Assembly (NCBI RefSeq): GCF_002838765.1
Contig: NZ_CP025120.1
Span: 496,001-560,000 of the forward strand
DNA length: 64,000 bases
DNA from: Kangiella profundi
Lineage (GTDB): Bacteria > Pseudomonadota > Gammaproteobacteria > Enterobacterales > Kangiellaceae
Direction of reading: 5' to 3'
Shown: positions 8,054-16,365 of the stretch, piece after piece
How positions within the stretch are numbered: the first letter of the stretch is position 1
Layout: the number at the start of each line of letters is the position of its first letter
The notes under the pieces: generated by a model
Databases searched by the model: none
What the model saw: the letters and a program-made list of their open reading frames with translations, nothing else
Told to the model about the DNA's origin: nothing
Program-made: the position numbers and the translations under genes

Positions 8054-8979
8054 ACATAAAGGAATTGTTTCAGTAAGTTAGTCTTTGCGTTCAACAAATC
8101 AATCGCATCATCAACATCTATGCACTGAAAGCTAATCGAGTCATTAGCTTTCAGTTGTCCTAATATCGACAAATCTGCAGTTATAACCTGCCCAATTCTT
8201 GGGTACCCACCAGTTGTTTGGCCATCAGCTAAAGTAATTATCGGTTGGCCATCTGGTGGTATCTGAATGGTACCAGGTGTGATGGGTGCGGTTGTCATCG
8301 ACAATGTTTCAGTTGTTTTTAAAACTTCTCCTTTTAATCGCATACCCATGCGGTTACTTTGACTGGTAACCTTATATCCTGAATCCATGAATGAATTTTG
8401 CGTGGCATTAGAAAAGTCTGACCATTCACGGCCTTCAACAAAACGAATTTGATAGTTGTCGCCAAACTCAAGCTGTAGTTCTTTCGGAGTTTTTTTAGTT
8501 TTCGGATTAACGATATTGGTTAATGGCAGCGTGTTATTATTCTTAAAGGCCTTTCCTTCATATCCACCAAAATTGGCCATTAAATTGGTTGAGTAACTTT
8601 CCATAATTTTTGGTAAATCAGGTTCTGCAGAAAAAGCCAGATAAGCCCTGGCGCCATTAACTAACTTGCCAAAAGCTAACCGTTCACCTTTGTTTACCAA
8701 AAGTGTCTGATGCATATCCACTGGTATATCATCAATCGAAAGTTCGAAGTGAGCTCCTGTCACAGCAATGGCCATATCTTGAGTGAATTCAATCACTGGC
8801 CCAGCCTGGGTAATTTCAAGACAGGCAGAGTTTAAAGGTTTGCTGACTAGCCAATTGGCAATCTGTAGACTGACTGGATCAAGCGCTCCATTATTGGGAA
8901 TTCCGAATCGTCTAAAACCAGGACGACCTAGATCCTGTAGGCTGGTTTGCATGCCAGCTTTGATGAAGTTAATACTCAT
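8050..8979 (-). CDS. pxpC: 5-oxoprolinase subunit PxpC
   Basis: A 309-residue protein of the KipA / allophanate hydrolase subunit 2 family. With PxpA and PxpB it forms the prokaryotic ATP-dependent 5-oxoprolinase, which opens 5-oxoproline (pyroglutamate) to glutamate. The family signature Gly-Met-Gln-Thr-Ser-Leu-Gln-Asp-Leu-Gly-Arg-Pro-Gly is at residues 8-20, and Asn-Asn-Gly-Ala-Leu-Asp follows. A late Thr-Pro-Gly-Thr-Ile-Gln-Ile-Pro-Pro-Asp-Gly-Gln-Pro motif is also typical. It overlaps pxpB by 4 bases (ATGA), which suggests translational coupling. Confidence 0.93.
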   Translation of the reverse strand: MSINFIKAGMQTSLQDLGRPGFRRFGIPNNGALDPVSLQIANWLVSKPLNSACLEITQAGPVIEFTQDMAIAVTGAHFELSIDDIPVDMHQTLLVNKGERLAFGKLVNGARAYLAFSAEPDLPKIMESYSTNLMANFGGYEGKAFKNNNTLPLTNIVNPKTKKTPKELQLEFGDNYQIRFVEGREWSDFSNATQNSFMDSGYKVTSQSNRMGMRLKGEVLKTTETLSMTTAPITPGTIQIPPDGQPIITLADGQTTGGYPRIGQVITADLSILGQLKANDSISFQCIDVDDAIDLLNAKTNLLKQFLYV

Positions 8980-9668
8980 TCGCTTGCCTCGATGAGTCGT
9001 TCAAACTCTTCATAGCTGATGGGTACGAAGCGCACTTTATCCAGCGGATGGGCAATAGCGGGTGGTGACTTATGAATATCCAGCATGGTCTTTGGCGTGC
9101 GGCCAATAATCTGCCAACCACCGGGACTGGCAATTGGGTAGATACCTGTTTGATTGCCACCAATTCCAACAGAGCCAGCTTCTATTCTTGTTCGTGGGTT
9201 GTCGCGGCGAGGGCAGTGAAGTCGCTCATCAAGACCACCTAAATAGAGAAAGCCCGGCAGGAATCCAAGCATATAGACGGTATATTCCTGGCTGCTGTGG
9301 GCTTCGATCAATTCTTTAACCGTCATGCTGCAGTAATCTGCAACATAGTTGATATCTTCAGCAACTCTTTCGTCATAGCACACCGGTATTTCTATGGTGT
9401 TACCGCTACTGGCATCTAGCATCTTTGCTTGTTTCATATCAGTCTCAATCTGAGACAAAGCCTGCTCCGGCTGAAACTCCAGTGGCTCAAAAATAATGAG
9501 TAGACTGTTGTAGGCAGGAACTAATTCGATAAAACCAGTTGGTGGGCTTTGCTCAATTGATTCCGCTACGCCCAGAATATAACGCAAAAGGTTTTCTGAA
9601 ATATCACCATCAAATTCAATAAGAATAGAATGGTCGCTGTTTACGAAGAGTTTGTTATTGAATGGCAT
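8976..9668 (-). CDS. pxpB: 5-oxoprolinase subunit PxpB
   Basis: A 230-residue KipI-family protein (allophanate hydrolase subunit 1 domain), the partner of PxpC. Clear family motifs are Pro-Ala-Tyr-Asn-Ser-Leu-Leu-Ile, Leu-Gly-Phe-Leu-Pro-Gly-Phe-Leu-Tyr-Leu-Gly-Gly-Leu and Pro-Arg-Thr-Arg-Ile-Glu-Ala-Gly-Ser-Val-Gly-Ile-Gly-Gly. In Bacillus, the KipI homologue inhibits the sporulation kinase, but the pxpA linkage here favours the oxoprolinase role. It starts 8 bases after pxpA. Confidence 0.93.
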   Translation of the reverse strand: MPFNNKLFVNSDHSILIEFDGDISENLLRYILGVAESIEQSPPTGFIELVPAYNSLLIIFEPLEFQPEQALSQIETDMKQAKMLDASSGNTIEIPVCYDERVAEDINYVADYCSMTVKELIEAHSSQEYTVYMLGFLPGFLYLGGLDERLHCPRRDNPRTRIEAGSVGIGGNQTGIYPIASPGGWQIIGRTPKTMLDIHKSPPAIAHPLDKVRFVPISYEEFERLIEASE

Positions 9669-9676
9669 CTTTATTA

Positions 9677-10435
9677 TTAGCTGATCTCAATTTCATGTTC
9701 ACGAAGCAATTGATATAGCCGCTGTGCAATGTCTTTGGCATTGGGGTTATCACCATGCAGACAAATGGTATCAACTTTCAATGTCAGCGGAATACCTTCG
9801 ATAGACGAAATGGAATCTCCCTTTGCCAGACTCAGTGCCTGACTAAGACTTTCATTAAGAGTTTTGTGAAGCGCTTGTGCATGGCCTCTTGGGACCAGGT
9901 GAGTATTGGCATGGTAGTTTCTGTCCATGAATCCTTCATGCAAAAATTCTAACTCCAATTCCTGTGCTGCGGTATACAGGTTTGACTGAGCCAGCCCCAT
10001 CAGCTTAATACCATCACCAAAACTTTTAATTTCTTCGGCAATGATTAAGGCTAACTCTTTGTTTGCCGCTGCATCATTATACAGAGCACCATGCGGTTTA
10101 ATGTGGTGTAATTCGGTATTCTGCCGCTGACATTCTTCTGCAATTGTATCAATCTGTTGACGCAGTGTTTGTCTCAATTCCTGCTCGCCTATCTTCATTG
10201 AGACGCGACCAAAGTTGTCCTTATCAGGGTAAGAAGGGTGAGCCCCAATTTTAAGTTGATTGTGAATTGCATTCGCAACAGTGACTTTAATACTTTGAGC
10301 GTTACCAGCATGACCGCCGCAGGCAATGTTGCAGGAAGAGATGTAGGGCATGAGGTGCGAATCGGCTTCCCATTTTTGTGGGTTGGTGCTTTCGCCCAGA
10401 TCACAATTAATGTCGATGGAATATTTGGTTGTCAT
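9677..10435 (-). CDS. pxpA: 5-oxoprolinase subunit PxpA
   Basis: A 252-residue LamB/YcsF-family protein, the third subunit of the 5-oxoprolinase. Signatures are Ile-Asp-Ile-Asn-Cys-Asp-Leu-Gly-Glu-Ser near the start, Ser-Ser-Cys-Asn-Ile-Ala-Cys-Gly-Gly-His-Ala-Gly, and His-Ile-Lys-Pro-His-Gly-Ala-Leu-Tyr, which line a putative metal or active-site pocket. It is the second gene of the four-gene unit transporter-pxpA-pxpB-pxpC. Confidence 0.94.
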   Translation of the reverse strand: MTTKYSIDINCDLGESTNPQKWEADSHLMPYISSCNIACGGHAGNAQSIKVTVANAIHNQLKIGAHPSYPDKDNFGRVSMKIGEQELRQTLRQQIDTIAEECQRQNTELHHIKPHGALYNDAAANKELALIIAEEIKSFGDGIKLMGLAQSNLYTAAQELELEFLHEGFMDRNYHANTHLVPRGHAQALHKTLNESLSQALSLAKGDSISSIEGIPLTLKVDTICLHGDNPNAKDIAQRLYQLLREHEIEIS

Positions 10436-10506
10436 AATTGATTAGTTTAGCACACTCCAGTGGTAACAAGCTGTTTAACCTGGTGTTAATTAAGAAGCCC
10501 AAAAGC

Positions 10507-11718
10507 TTACATCAGACTGCGTCCGCTGAGCATTAAGGTTACCAGAACCACAAGACCGCCCAGGATGTTTTGCGTAATTGAATTCTTGTGTTTTCCCAGA
10601 AAAGACTGATTCATGGTCCATAACAGGAAAATAGCAATTACCGGAAGCAAGATGCCATTAGCGATTTGTGCAAACCAGATAATCGAAATGGGTTTAAAGC
10701 CGATCGAAGCTAGTATAACTCCAGTTACTAAGATACCGATCCAGACAGCTCGGAATTTAATGTAGCGCATATCATTGCCGAGCTGCATCAGGCCAGCCAG
10801 TGCATAGGCAGACGCCAGCGGGGCAGTAATCGCTGAAGTGATGCCAGCTGAAAACAAACCCAGAGCAATCAGGTATTTGGCACTTGCTCCAAACAATGGT
10901 TCCAAGCTTAAAGCCATATCTGCTGCTGAATTGATTTCTATCTGTTTTGAGAAGAATGCGCTGGCCGCGGTGGAAATAATCGCCATGGTTATCAGGCCAC
11001 CAAGCGGAATTGATATCAACAAGTCCCGACGAGCTTCTGGTAAATCATTTTCATCATGCCATTTCTTTTTGGCGCTGCTGGCGTGTAGGAATAAATTGTA
11101 GGGAACCACAGTGGTCCCGATCAGAGCGATGACTGTTAAGGTAGCGCCATCTGGTAGTGTTGGAATAAGCAAGCCAGAGAAGAGTTCACCAAAGTCGGGT
11201 TTGGTAATGATAAACGTCAAAATGAAAGATACGCTCATCACTAATACTATGGCTATCAAAAAGCGCTCGATAAGTTTATAGCTTCCTGTCCACAACAGAA
11301 CGAAAGCAATGATACCGATCAGTAATGCCCAGCCATTTAAAGTGCCTGCCAGAAACCACTCGCCAAAGACCGCATCAATCCCTAAGGTTGCTCCAGCAAT
11401 ATTGCCACCTTCGTAAGCTGCATTGCCTATGACGATCGCGCTAATGATCAGAATAACGGCCACGCCTCTGGCCAGAGGGTTGGTAAACTGTTCTCGAATC
11501 GACTCACCCAGACCTTTCCGGCCAACCACTCCCAGGCGTGCAGTCATTTCTTGCAGAATCATAGTGGCGATAACTGAAAACACCAGTGCCCACAGCAATA
11601 CAAATCCGAAGCTTGCACCAGCCTTGGTTGCAACTGTCACTGTGCCGGGGCCAATAAAAGCGGCGGTGACTAAGGTAGCTGGCCCAAAAGAGAATTTTCG
11701 TTTTGTCATACTGTTCAC
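10507..11718 (-). CDS. Nramp-like transporter with altered metal site, heading the pxp operon
   Basis: A 403-residue inner-membrane protein with about 11 hydrophobic segments and clear Nramp features (Ala-Gly-Ala-Ser-Phe-Gly-Phe-x-Leu-Leu-Trp after TM1). The residues that bind metal in true Mn/Fe Nramps are changed: the TM1 Asp-Pro-Gly-Asn reads Gly-Pro-Gly-Thr (residues 23-26), and the TM6 Met-Pro-His reads Val-Pro-Tyr. A Nramp-like gene (ycsG) also lies beside ycsF-kipI-kipA in Bacillus subtilis, so the link with 5-oxoprolinase is old. I infer that it carries something other than Mn2+, possibly 5-oxoproline or a related substrate; this is untested. It lies 71 bases upstream of pxpA on the same strand. 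Confidence 0.8.
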   Translation of the reverse strand: MNSMTKRKFSFGPATLVTAAFIGPGTVTVATKAGASFGFVLLWALVFSVIATMILQEMTARLGVVGRKGLGESIREQFTNPLARGVAVILIISAIVIGNAAYEGGNIAGATLGIDAVFGEWFLAGTLNGWALLIGIIAFVLLWTGSYKLIERFLIAIVLVMSVSFILTFIITKPDFGELFSGLLIPTLPDGATLTVIALIGTTVVPYNLFLHASSAKKKWHDENDLPEARRDLLISIPLGGLITMAIISTAASAFFSKQIEINSAADMALSLEPLFGASAKYLIALGLFSAGITSAITAPLASAYALAGLMQLGNDMRYIKFRAVWIGILVTGVILASIGFKPISIIWFAQIANGILLPVIAIFLLWTMNQSFLGKHKNSITQNILGGLVVLVTLMLSGRSLM

Positions 11719-11832
11719 ATTTCGTTTTGTATGAGCCTACATCTATTTGATATCTCAGGCAATTATTTGCATGAGGAATTGTCATGGGGTATAAAGCATA
11801 GCCAACAATATTTATAAAACATGGAGTTAATA

Positions 11833-12525
11833 ATGAAAAAAATCCTTATCGTAGGCCTGATTCTGTCTTTAGCGGCAAATGCATATCTTTTTTTTAATCA
11901 AAACGATCAGAGCATAACGAAAGTTATTAGCACTCCGACAAAACAACAGACAAATCAGATTAATAATAATCAAGTTGCTGGAGCTGAAACTACATTGGCT
12001 CTTAAAGCAAAAATTAAAGAGTTAGAAACAACAATTGCTGAAATTTCTGAGAATAGAAAAGCCGATAAATCTCGCATCCAAGAGTTGGAAGATTTACTAG
12101 CAAATAAAGATATAGCTCAGGAAAGCTCAAAACCAATGAGAGCTTCAAGCAAAAGCAATACGATTGATAAAGAGGAAGTAGAAAAGCTAAGAGCTGAAAA
12201 GGAGAGTTTAATTGAGCAATTTGAAGAAGAAAAGGTAGACCCAAGCTGGGCTTACAAGGTTCAGGATGATATTACAGACATGATTCATGAGTCAGATTTA
12301 CTTTTAAATATGAGCTTTAATGGTATCGAATGTAAAACCACAAAATGTCGAGTTTCAATAACACCAAATGAACAAGGAATGGGTCACAAAATCACTGCCT
12401 TTTTTGATGTCTCATCACAACTCAGAGAATCCGAATATAGCAAGTATGTGACTATTTCTGATAATATGGGTGATGAGTCAGGGGAGATGTATGTTTATCT
12501 TTCAAGACCCGACACCGAAGAATAA
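11833..12525 (+). CDS. Membrane-anchored coiled-coil protein, paralogue 2
   Basis: A 230-residue paralogue of the 7376-8053 product with the same architecture: an N-terminal signal anchor, a Gln/Asn- then Glu/Lys-rich coiled coil (about residues 50-110), and a C-terminal domain with Val-Asp-Pro-Ser-Trp-Ala, Gln-Asp-Asp and CysLysThrThrLysCys. Start chosen at ATG 11833, where GGAG at 11823-11826 is well spaced; the ATG at 11821 is part of that site. It is monocistronic and ends against the convergent asnA. Function unknown; the two cysteines and the periplasmic side suggest a disulfide-stabilised envelope domain. Confidence 0.75.
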   Translation: MKKILIVGLILSLAANAYLFFNQNDQSITKVISTPTKQQTNQINNNQVAGAETTLALKAKIKELETTIAEISENRKADKSRIQELEDLLANKDIAQESSKPMRASSKSNTIDKEEVEKLRAEKESLIEQFEEEKVDPSWAYKVQDDITDMIHESDLLLNMSFNGIECKTTKCRVSITPNEQGMGHKITAFFDVSSQLRESEYSKYVTISDNMGDESGEMYVYLSRPDTEE

Positions 12526-12530
12526 TTCTT

Positions 12531-12560
12531 CGGGCAGGCACATAGGCACTGCCCCTACCG
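12531..12560. repeat. Dispersed repeat of the GGCAGGCACATAGGCACTGCC type
   Basis: The arms GGCAGGCA.. and ..TGCC form an imperfect palindrome. Close copies occur at 60224-60252, 61399-61422 (inverted) and 61613-61641. Confidence 0.6.
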
Positions 12561-12592
12561 GAATCTGGAACTATGGATTTACCAAACTGTAC

Positions 12593-12621
12593 GTCATCCC
12601 GCGGCTTGACCGCGGGATGAC
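12593..12621. repeat. Perfect 12-bp palindromic hairpin between convergent genes
   Basis: GTCATCCCGCGG and CCGCGGGATGAC flank a 5-base loop. It lies between the ends of the 11833 gene and asnA. The T-run is weak, so it is better described as a REP-like element than a proven terminator. Confidence 0.55.
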
Positions 12622-12653
12622 ACCATTTTGTTTTGTCATAGGGCGTTCATTAC

Positions 12654-13646
12654 TTACAGCAATCCCACCGCCACTTCATCAGGCCATACACTGAATTGAA
12701 CCTGCCCTATGTGTGCCTTCATCAACAACAGCATGATTAAACGTGATTGGCCAATACCGCCGCCAATGGTTAGTGGCAATTCATCCTGTATCAGCTTTTG
12801 ATGCCAGGGCATATGCAATCGGTACTGGCACTGGCGTAGTTCGAGCTGTCGAATGAGTGCATCCTTACATACCCGAATACCCATGGAAGATACTTCGAAG
12901 GCGTCTTTGAGGATTGGGTTCCAGATCAGAATATCACCGTTCAAACCCTGCAGGCCTTCGCTGGTTGGTGTGCTCCAGTCATCATAGTCGGGTGCGCGAC
13001 CGTCATGGATACTGCCATCACCTAACTCTCCGCCAATACCCATCAGGAAGACAGCGCCATACTCTTTACAAATTTCGTGTTCGCGCTGCTTGGCATTCAA
13101 TTCAGGATAGCGCTGGCGAAGTGTTTCGCTGTGAATAAAAGTGATCTGTTCAGGCAGGATTGGTTCGCGCCCCATCTGCTCTGCGACTACTAAATCAATC
13201 GAACGCATGGCTGCATAAATCTGTTTGACCGCCTGTTGCAGATAGTCAGTGGTTCTGTCTGATGCCGTAATCACTTTCTCCCAGTCCCATTGATCCACGT
13301 ATAAAGAGTGACGTTCGCTCAGTGATTCCTCATCAGGACGCAAAGCGCGCATCTGCGCAACAATGCCATGACCCGGCTGAAAACCACCTCGTGCTAGCAA
13401 CAATCGCTTCCATTTTGCTAGAGATTGCACCACTTCCAGCTGCTTATTGATTGTTTTACTCGATACCGACACCGGCCTTTCGACACCATTCAGATCATCT
13501 TGGATGCCATCGCCTTTGATGGTCAAAATCGGTGCCTGAACTTCGATTAGGGAAAGTGCTTCGCTTAAAGCATCGGTGAATTGACTTTTGATGGTTTGAA
13601 TCAATTTTTGATCCTGTACAAAAGCCTGGTGTGGTAACTGTTGCAT
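12654..13646 (-). CDS. asnA: Aspartate-ammonia ligase AsnA
   Basis: This cytoplasmic enzyme makes asparagine from aspartate, ammonia and ATP. The 330-residue length matches E. coli AsnA (330). Family hallmarks are Leu-Ser-Glu-Arg-His-Ser-Leu-Tyr-Val-Asp-Gln-Trp-Asp-Trp-Glu, Ser-Ile-His-Asp-Gly-Arg-Ala-Pro-Asp-Tyr-Asp-Asp-Trp, and the C-terminal Gly-Gly-Gly-Ile-Gly-Gln-Ser-Arg of the class II synthetase-like ATP site. An AAGGGG ribosome site precedes the ATG. The divergent asnC gene implies AsnC control with asparagine as signal, as in E. coli. Confidence 0.97.
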   Translation of the reverse strand: MQQLPHQAFVQDQKLIQTIKSQFTDALSEALSLIEVQAPILTIKGDGIQDDLNGVERPVSVSSKTINKQLEVVQSLAKWKRLLLARGGFQPGHGIVAQMRALRPDEESLSERHSLYVDQWDWEKVITASDRTTDYLQQAVKQIYAAMRSIDLVVAEQMGREPILPEQITFIHSETLRQRYPELNAKQREHEICKEYGAVFLMGIGGELGDGSIHDGRAPDYDDWSTPTSEGLQGLNGDILIWNPILKDAFEVSSMGIRVCKDALIRQLELRQCQYRLHMPWHQKLIQDELPLTIGGGIGQSRLIMLLLMKAHIGQVQFSVWPDEVAVGLL

Positions 13647-13824
13647 GGTGAACCCCTTTTCCTATGAATCGTTGTTATATCGATAACTAATTGACTAATT
13701 GAGCTATATTTATCTAATTTGTCGGGTTAATATGCAATATCTGTCTAATAAAACAGTTTGTTAGCGATATAAGATCTAATTAATAGGGTTTCTGTTGGGT
13801 AATATCTAAAAAAGGGGCTGTGAA
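13647..13824. promoter_or_regulatory. Divergent asnA/asnC control region
   Basis: The 178-bp AT-rich region separates the two start codons. By the E. coli precedent it should hold the AsnC operator and both promoters. I could not define exact boxes by eye. Confidence 0.45.
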
Positions 13825-14295
13825 TTGCAAAAAGATTATCAAATCGACAATCTGGATAAATCGATACTGTCGGAGTTGTTGCTCGAGGCACGTACACCTT
13901 ACGCCAAAATTGCCGAACAGCTGGATGTCAGTGCAGGAACGATTCATGTGCGAATCGAGAAAATGCGTCAGGCTGGCATTATTAAAGGCACCAAGGTAAG
14001 AATTGAGCCCAAGGCGCTAGGCTTTGATGTCTGCTGTTTTGTTGGTATTTTCCTGAAGAGTGCCAAGGACTATCAGCCGGTGGCGGCTTTACTGGAGCAA
14101 ATCCCGGAAGTGATAGAGGCCTATTACACCACTGGCCAATACAGTATTTTGACCAAGGTGGTGACACCGAATATCGAAACCTTTCAGGATGTGTTGATTA
14201 ATAAATTGCAGGCCATTGAGCAGGTGCGCTCGACGGAAACCATGATATCCCTACAGAATCCGATCCATAGGGATATTGATGGGCTTTTGATTTAG
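13825..14295 (+). CDS. asnC: Transcriptional regulator AsnC (Lrp/AsnC family)
   Basis: A 156-residue regulator with an N-terminal helix-turn-helix (about residues 22-45, Ala-Glu-Gln-Leu-Asp-Val-Ser-Ala-Gly-Thr-Ile-His-Val-Arg) and a C-terminal RAM domain (about 65-150) for dimerisation and amino-acid binding. It aligns with E. coli AsnC over its whole length (Ile-Asp-Asn-Leu-Asp, Phe-Leu-Lys-Ser-Ala-Lys-Asp-Tyr, Glu-Ala-Tyr-Tyr-Thr-Thr-Gly). The start is a TTG at 13825 behind AAAGGGG; the spacing supports it. In E. coli AsnC activates asnA when asparagine is low. Confidence 0.93.
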   Translation: MQKDYQIDNLDKSILSELLLEARTPYAKIAEQLDVSAGTIHVRIEKMRQAGIIKGTKVRIEPKALGFDVCCFVGIFLKSAKDYQPVAALLEQIPEVIEAYYTTGQYSILTKVVTPNIETFQDVLINKLQAIEQVRSTETMISLQNPIHRDIDGLLI

Positions 14296-14299
14296 GGTA

Positions 14300-14788
14300 C
14301 TAATATGCTTTACGACAGCTTGAAGGCAGGTACTTAGCGTCAATGTTGGTCTTGTTTTCGCCAGCTGCGCTCATGCCCGCGGGAGGCTCATCGCCACCAC
14401 ACACCCACGAAATAGGGCTGGTTGGATTGGCGGTCACGTAAATCGGTCTAATGCTCAAGATCTTACCTTCCAAGGGATGATTAACCTTGTTCCCTAGCGT
14501 TACGTGAATCGCGCCATCTTCAACTTCAATACCTGTGACGTAATTACCTAACAGGTGTTCTGGCTTGGGCGCACCAGCTTCCATGTTATCCGCCGGAAAC
14601 TTGGTGTGGTACTTGTAATATTCTTTAACCGTGCTCTGCACTTCGCTGGCCAGAGTGATGCTTTCAGCAATTTTTGCGCGGACGATATAATCCTGATATG
14701 CCGGTAAAGAAATGGCAGCCAGAATGCCGATGATGGCCACGACCACCATTAATTCGAGCAGGGTGAATGCTTTTATTGTGTGTTTCAT
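14300..14788 (-). CDS. Type IV pilin-like protein
   Basis: A 162-residue protein with a class IVa prepilin N-terminus: a short positive leader, then Ala-Phe-Thr-Leu-Leu-Glu-Leu-Met-Val-Val-Val-Ala-Ile-Ile-Gly-Ile. Glu+5 is present, but the residue before the cleavage site is Ala rather than the usual Gly, which may slow processing. Two cysteines near the C-terminus (Trp-Val-Cys-Gly-Gly and Ser-Ser-Cys-Arg) fit the pilin disulfide loop. It is the last gene of a three-gene reverse cassette, starting 2 bases after the GspF-like gene stop. Confidence 0.85.
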   Translation of the reverse strand: MKHTIKAFTLLELMVVVAIIGILAAISLPAYQDYIVRAKIAESITLASEVQSTVKEYYKYHTKFPADNMEAGAPKPEHLLGNYVTGIEVEDGAIHVTLGNKVNHPLEGKILSIRPIYVTANPTSPISWVCGGDEPPAGMSAAGENKTNIDAKYLPSSCRKAY

Positions 14789-14790
14789 AA

Positions 14791-15771
14791 TTAAAATCCT
14801 GAACCCATCTGGAAAATTGGTAAATAAATTGAAAGAACGACCTGAAATACAATGGCTATGACCAGTAGATGTAATGTGATAGCCAGCATGGCAGTTTTAC
14901 GGTGTGTGGACTCAATCGCCTGTGTTTCCAGTGAGTTGATTAAAGTAGGGCTTTCTTCAGCAAAGGTCTGAAGCTTGAAAAGAGCCAGCAGCTGTTCTTT
15001 TTCCTGAGCATAGAAAATATGATCAAACGTCAGTTGCTCTGACTGACTAAAGAACGGTGAGTTGAGTGCTTTTAAGCGTTCATTCTGATTATCAGGCAGT
15101 CTCTGTGAAAAAGCACTTAAGTTATAAATGAAGCGAACACGACTCAGGTGCATCATGATGCCGCGCATAATCGGTAGCTTGGTAAGAAGTTTGCTTTGTG
15201 TGTATGACTCAACAGTAGTCAGATTGGCCAACACGAATAACGCAATAATTAAAACAGGTGGCAAATAAAGAAGCAGCGACCACCAAGATTTAAATTGCAG
15301 TACATCCATTCGATGCTGGAAGCTGGATGAGTACATTTGACCATCCATAATAATATTATTGTAAGCAGGAACCAGATACAGACTGAAAACGCCAAGCACC
15401 AACAGAGCTATCACGCTCAATAAAGCTGCGTAGCCAGTGCTGCGCAGAATGCGGCTTTTGACAATCTGCGCAATCTGCATTTCGCTTGAGTTGGCCGCAG
15501 TGTAGTGTTGCAGGACTTCAAGCTCATTCAGGCCCAGCTCTTTACCGCGACGAAGCTGTTCGGTAATTGGTGAACCTTTGATATTCAGCTTTTCAAAAGC
15601 ACGCTCAAGGCTTTGTGTGGCCTCATAGATAGTGTGTGCCTGCTGCCAGCGGTCACGTTGCTCTGCAGGAACTTCGTTAACCATGATGTTAAATGCCGTC
15701 CTGGGCTCTTCGCCCTTGGCCATCAGGTGTACAAACTGGCGCAAGTAAAATTGTGAGTTATCGTTTTTCAT
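14791..15771 (-). CDS. GspF/PilC-like inner-membrane platform protein, divergent
   Basis: A 326-residue protein with three membrane segments (about residues 113-135, 163-185 and 297-320). It ends in Ile-Tyr-Leu-Pro-Ile-Phe-Gln-Met-Gly-Ser, the characteristic end of PilC/GspF proteins. Usual PilC is about 400 aa; here the first cytoplasmic domain is short. In type IV pili and type II secretion, such proteins are the inner-membrane platform that works with PilB/PilT ATPases. No ATPase gene is nearby, so it would have to use one encoded elsewhere. Confidence 0.7.
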   Translation of the reverse strand: MKNDNSQFYLRQFVHLMAKGEEPRTAFNIMVNEVPAEQRDRWQQAHTIYEATQSLERAFEKLNIKGSPITEQLRRGKELGLNELEVLQHYTAANSSEMQIAQIVKSRILRSTGYAALLSVIALLVLGVFSLYLVPAYNNIIMDGQMYSSSFQHRMDVLQFKSWWSLLLYLPPVLIIALFVLANLTTVESYTQSKLLTKLPIMRGIMMHLSRVRFIYNLSAFSQRLPDNQNERLKALNSPFFSQSEQLTFDHIFYAQEKEQLLALFKLQTFAEESPTLINSLETQAIESTHRKTAMLAITLHLLVIAIVFQVVLSIYLPIFQMGSGF

Positions 15772-15796
15772 AATAATTTATAATATCTGTTGTATT

Positions 15797-16288
15797 TTAT
15801 AGCTGCTTCTTTACCGAACCCTCTTTACAGAAAAAAGGCATCAGGTGGAACGTTTCATCCTGCTTAACAGTACAAGCAGGGCTTATGACAGAGTTATGGC
15901 TATCATCCAGCATGAATGTCACTTGTGTCGAGGGGTATTGCTGAAAAGGCTGCATGACTAAGTTGAATTTAGCAGATTGTGTATAAAGCTGATCAATTTT
16001 GGGCAAATTATCGCCAAATTCGAACCACTCATAATCCTTTCCCTGCTGTTTAAAGTTACCGTGCCAGGCATAATATTCCTGCTGTTCAAGGCGGTATTCT
16101 ATAAACTGGTGGCTTAAAGGCGCTGCAATCGCAACCTTATAGAAATAGTCTGCGGTGATTCTAATCCCAAAAAGGGTCAGAGTCGTCATAATTGCCAGAA
16201 CTGCAATCACTTCAAGGCTCAACCAGGAGTCGGCCTTAAAAAAGCTCTTACCAAGCTGAAAAGGGTATTTTTTGCGCAGAGAGTTCAA
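15797..16288 (-). CDS. Degenerate pilin-like protein
   Basis: A 163-residue protein with one N-terminal membrane helix reading Trp-Leu-Ser-Leu-Glu-Val-Ile-Ala-Val-Leu-Ala, which resembles the pilin Phe-Thr-Leu-Leu-Glu-Val-Ile-Ala-Val core and keeps Glu+5. The Gly-Phe cleavage pair is replaced by Ser-Trp, so it may not be processed. Two C-terminal cysteines (Pro-Ala-Cys and Phe-Phe-Cys) match the pilin disulfide pattern. The start is a TTG at 16288 with only a weak ribosome site, so it is uncertain. It is the first gene of the cassette leading to the GspF-like and pilin genes. Confidence 0.6.
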   Translation of the reverse strand: MNSLRKKYPFQLGKSFFKADSWLSLEVIAVLAIMTTLTLFGIRITADYFYKVAIAAPLSHQFIEYRLEQQEYYAWHGNFKQQGKDYEWFEFGDNLPKIDQLYTQSAKFNLVMQPFQQYPSTQVTFMLDDSHNSVISPACTVKQDETFHLMPFFCKEGSVKKQL

Positions 16289-16365
16289 AGAGAGTCCAAG
16301 TTTATAATTCTAAAATCCATGTTTGAGTCGATACTAATACAGCCAGTCGACAAGGTCAATTTACC

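Noticed and set aside
10507..11718. Manganese transporter MntH
   Set aside because: The residues that define the metal site are absent and the gene belongs to the pxp unit; calling it mntH would mislead.
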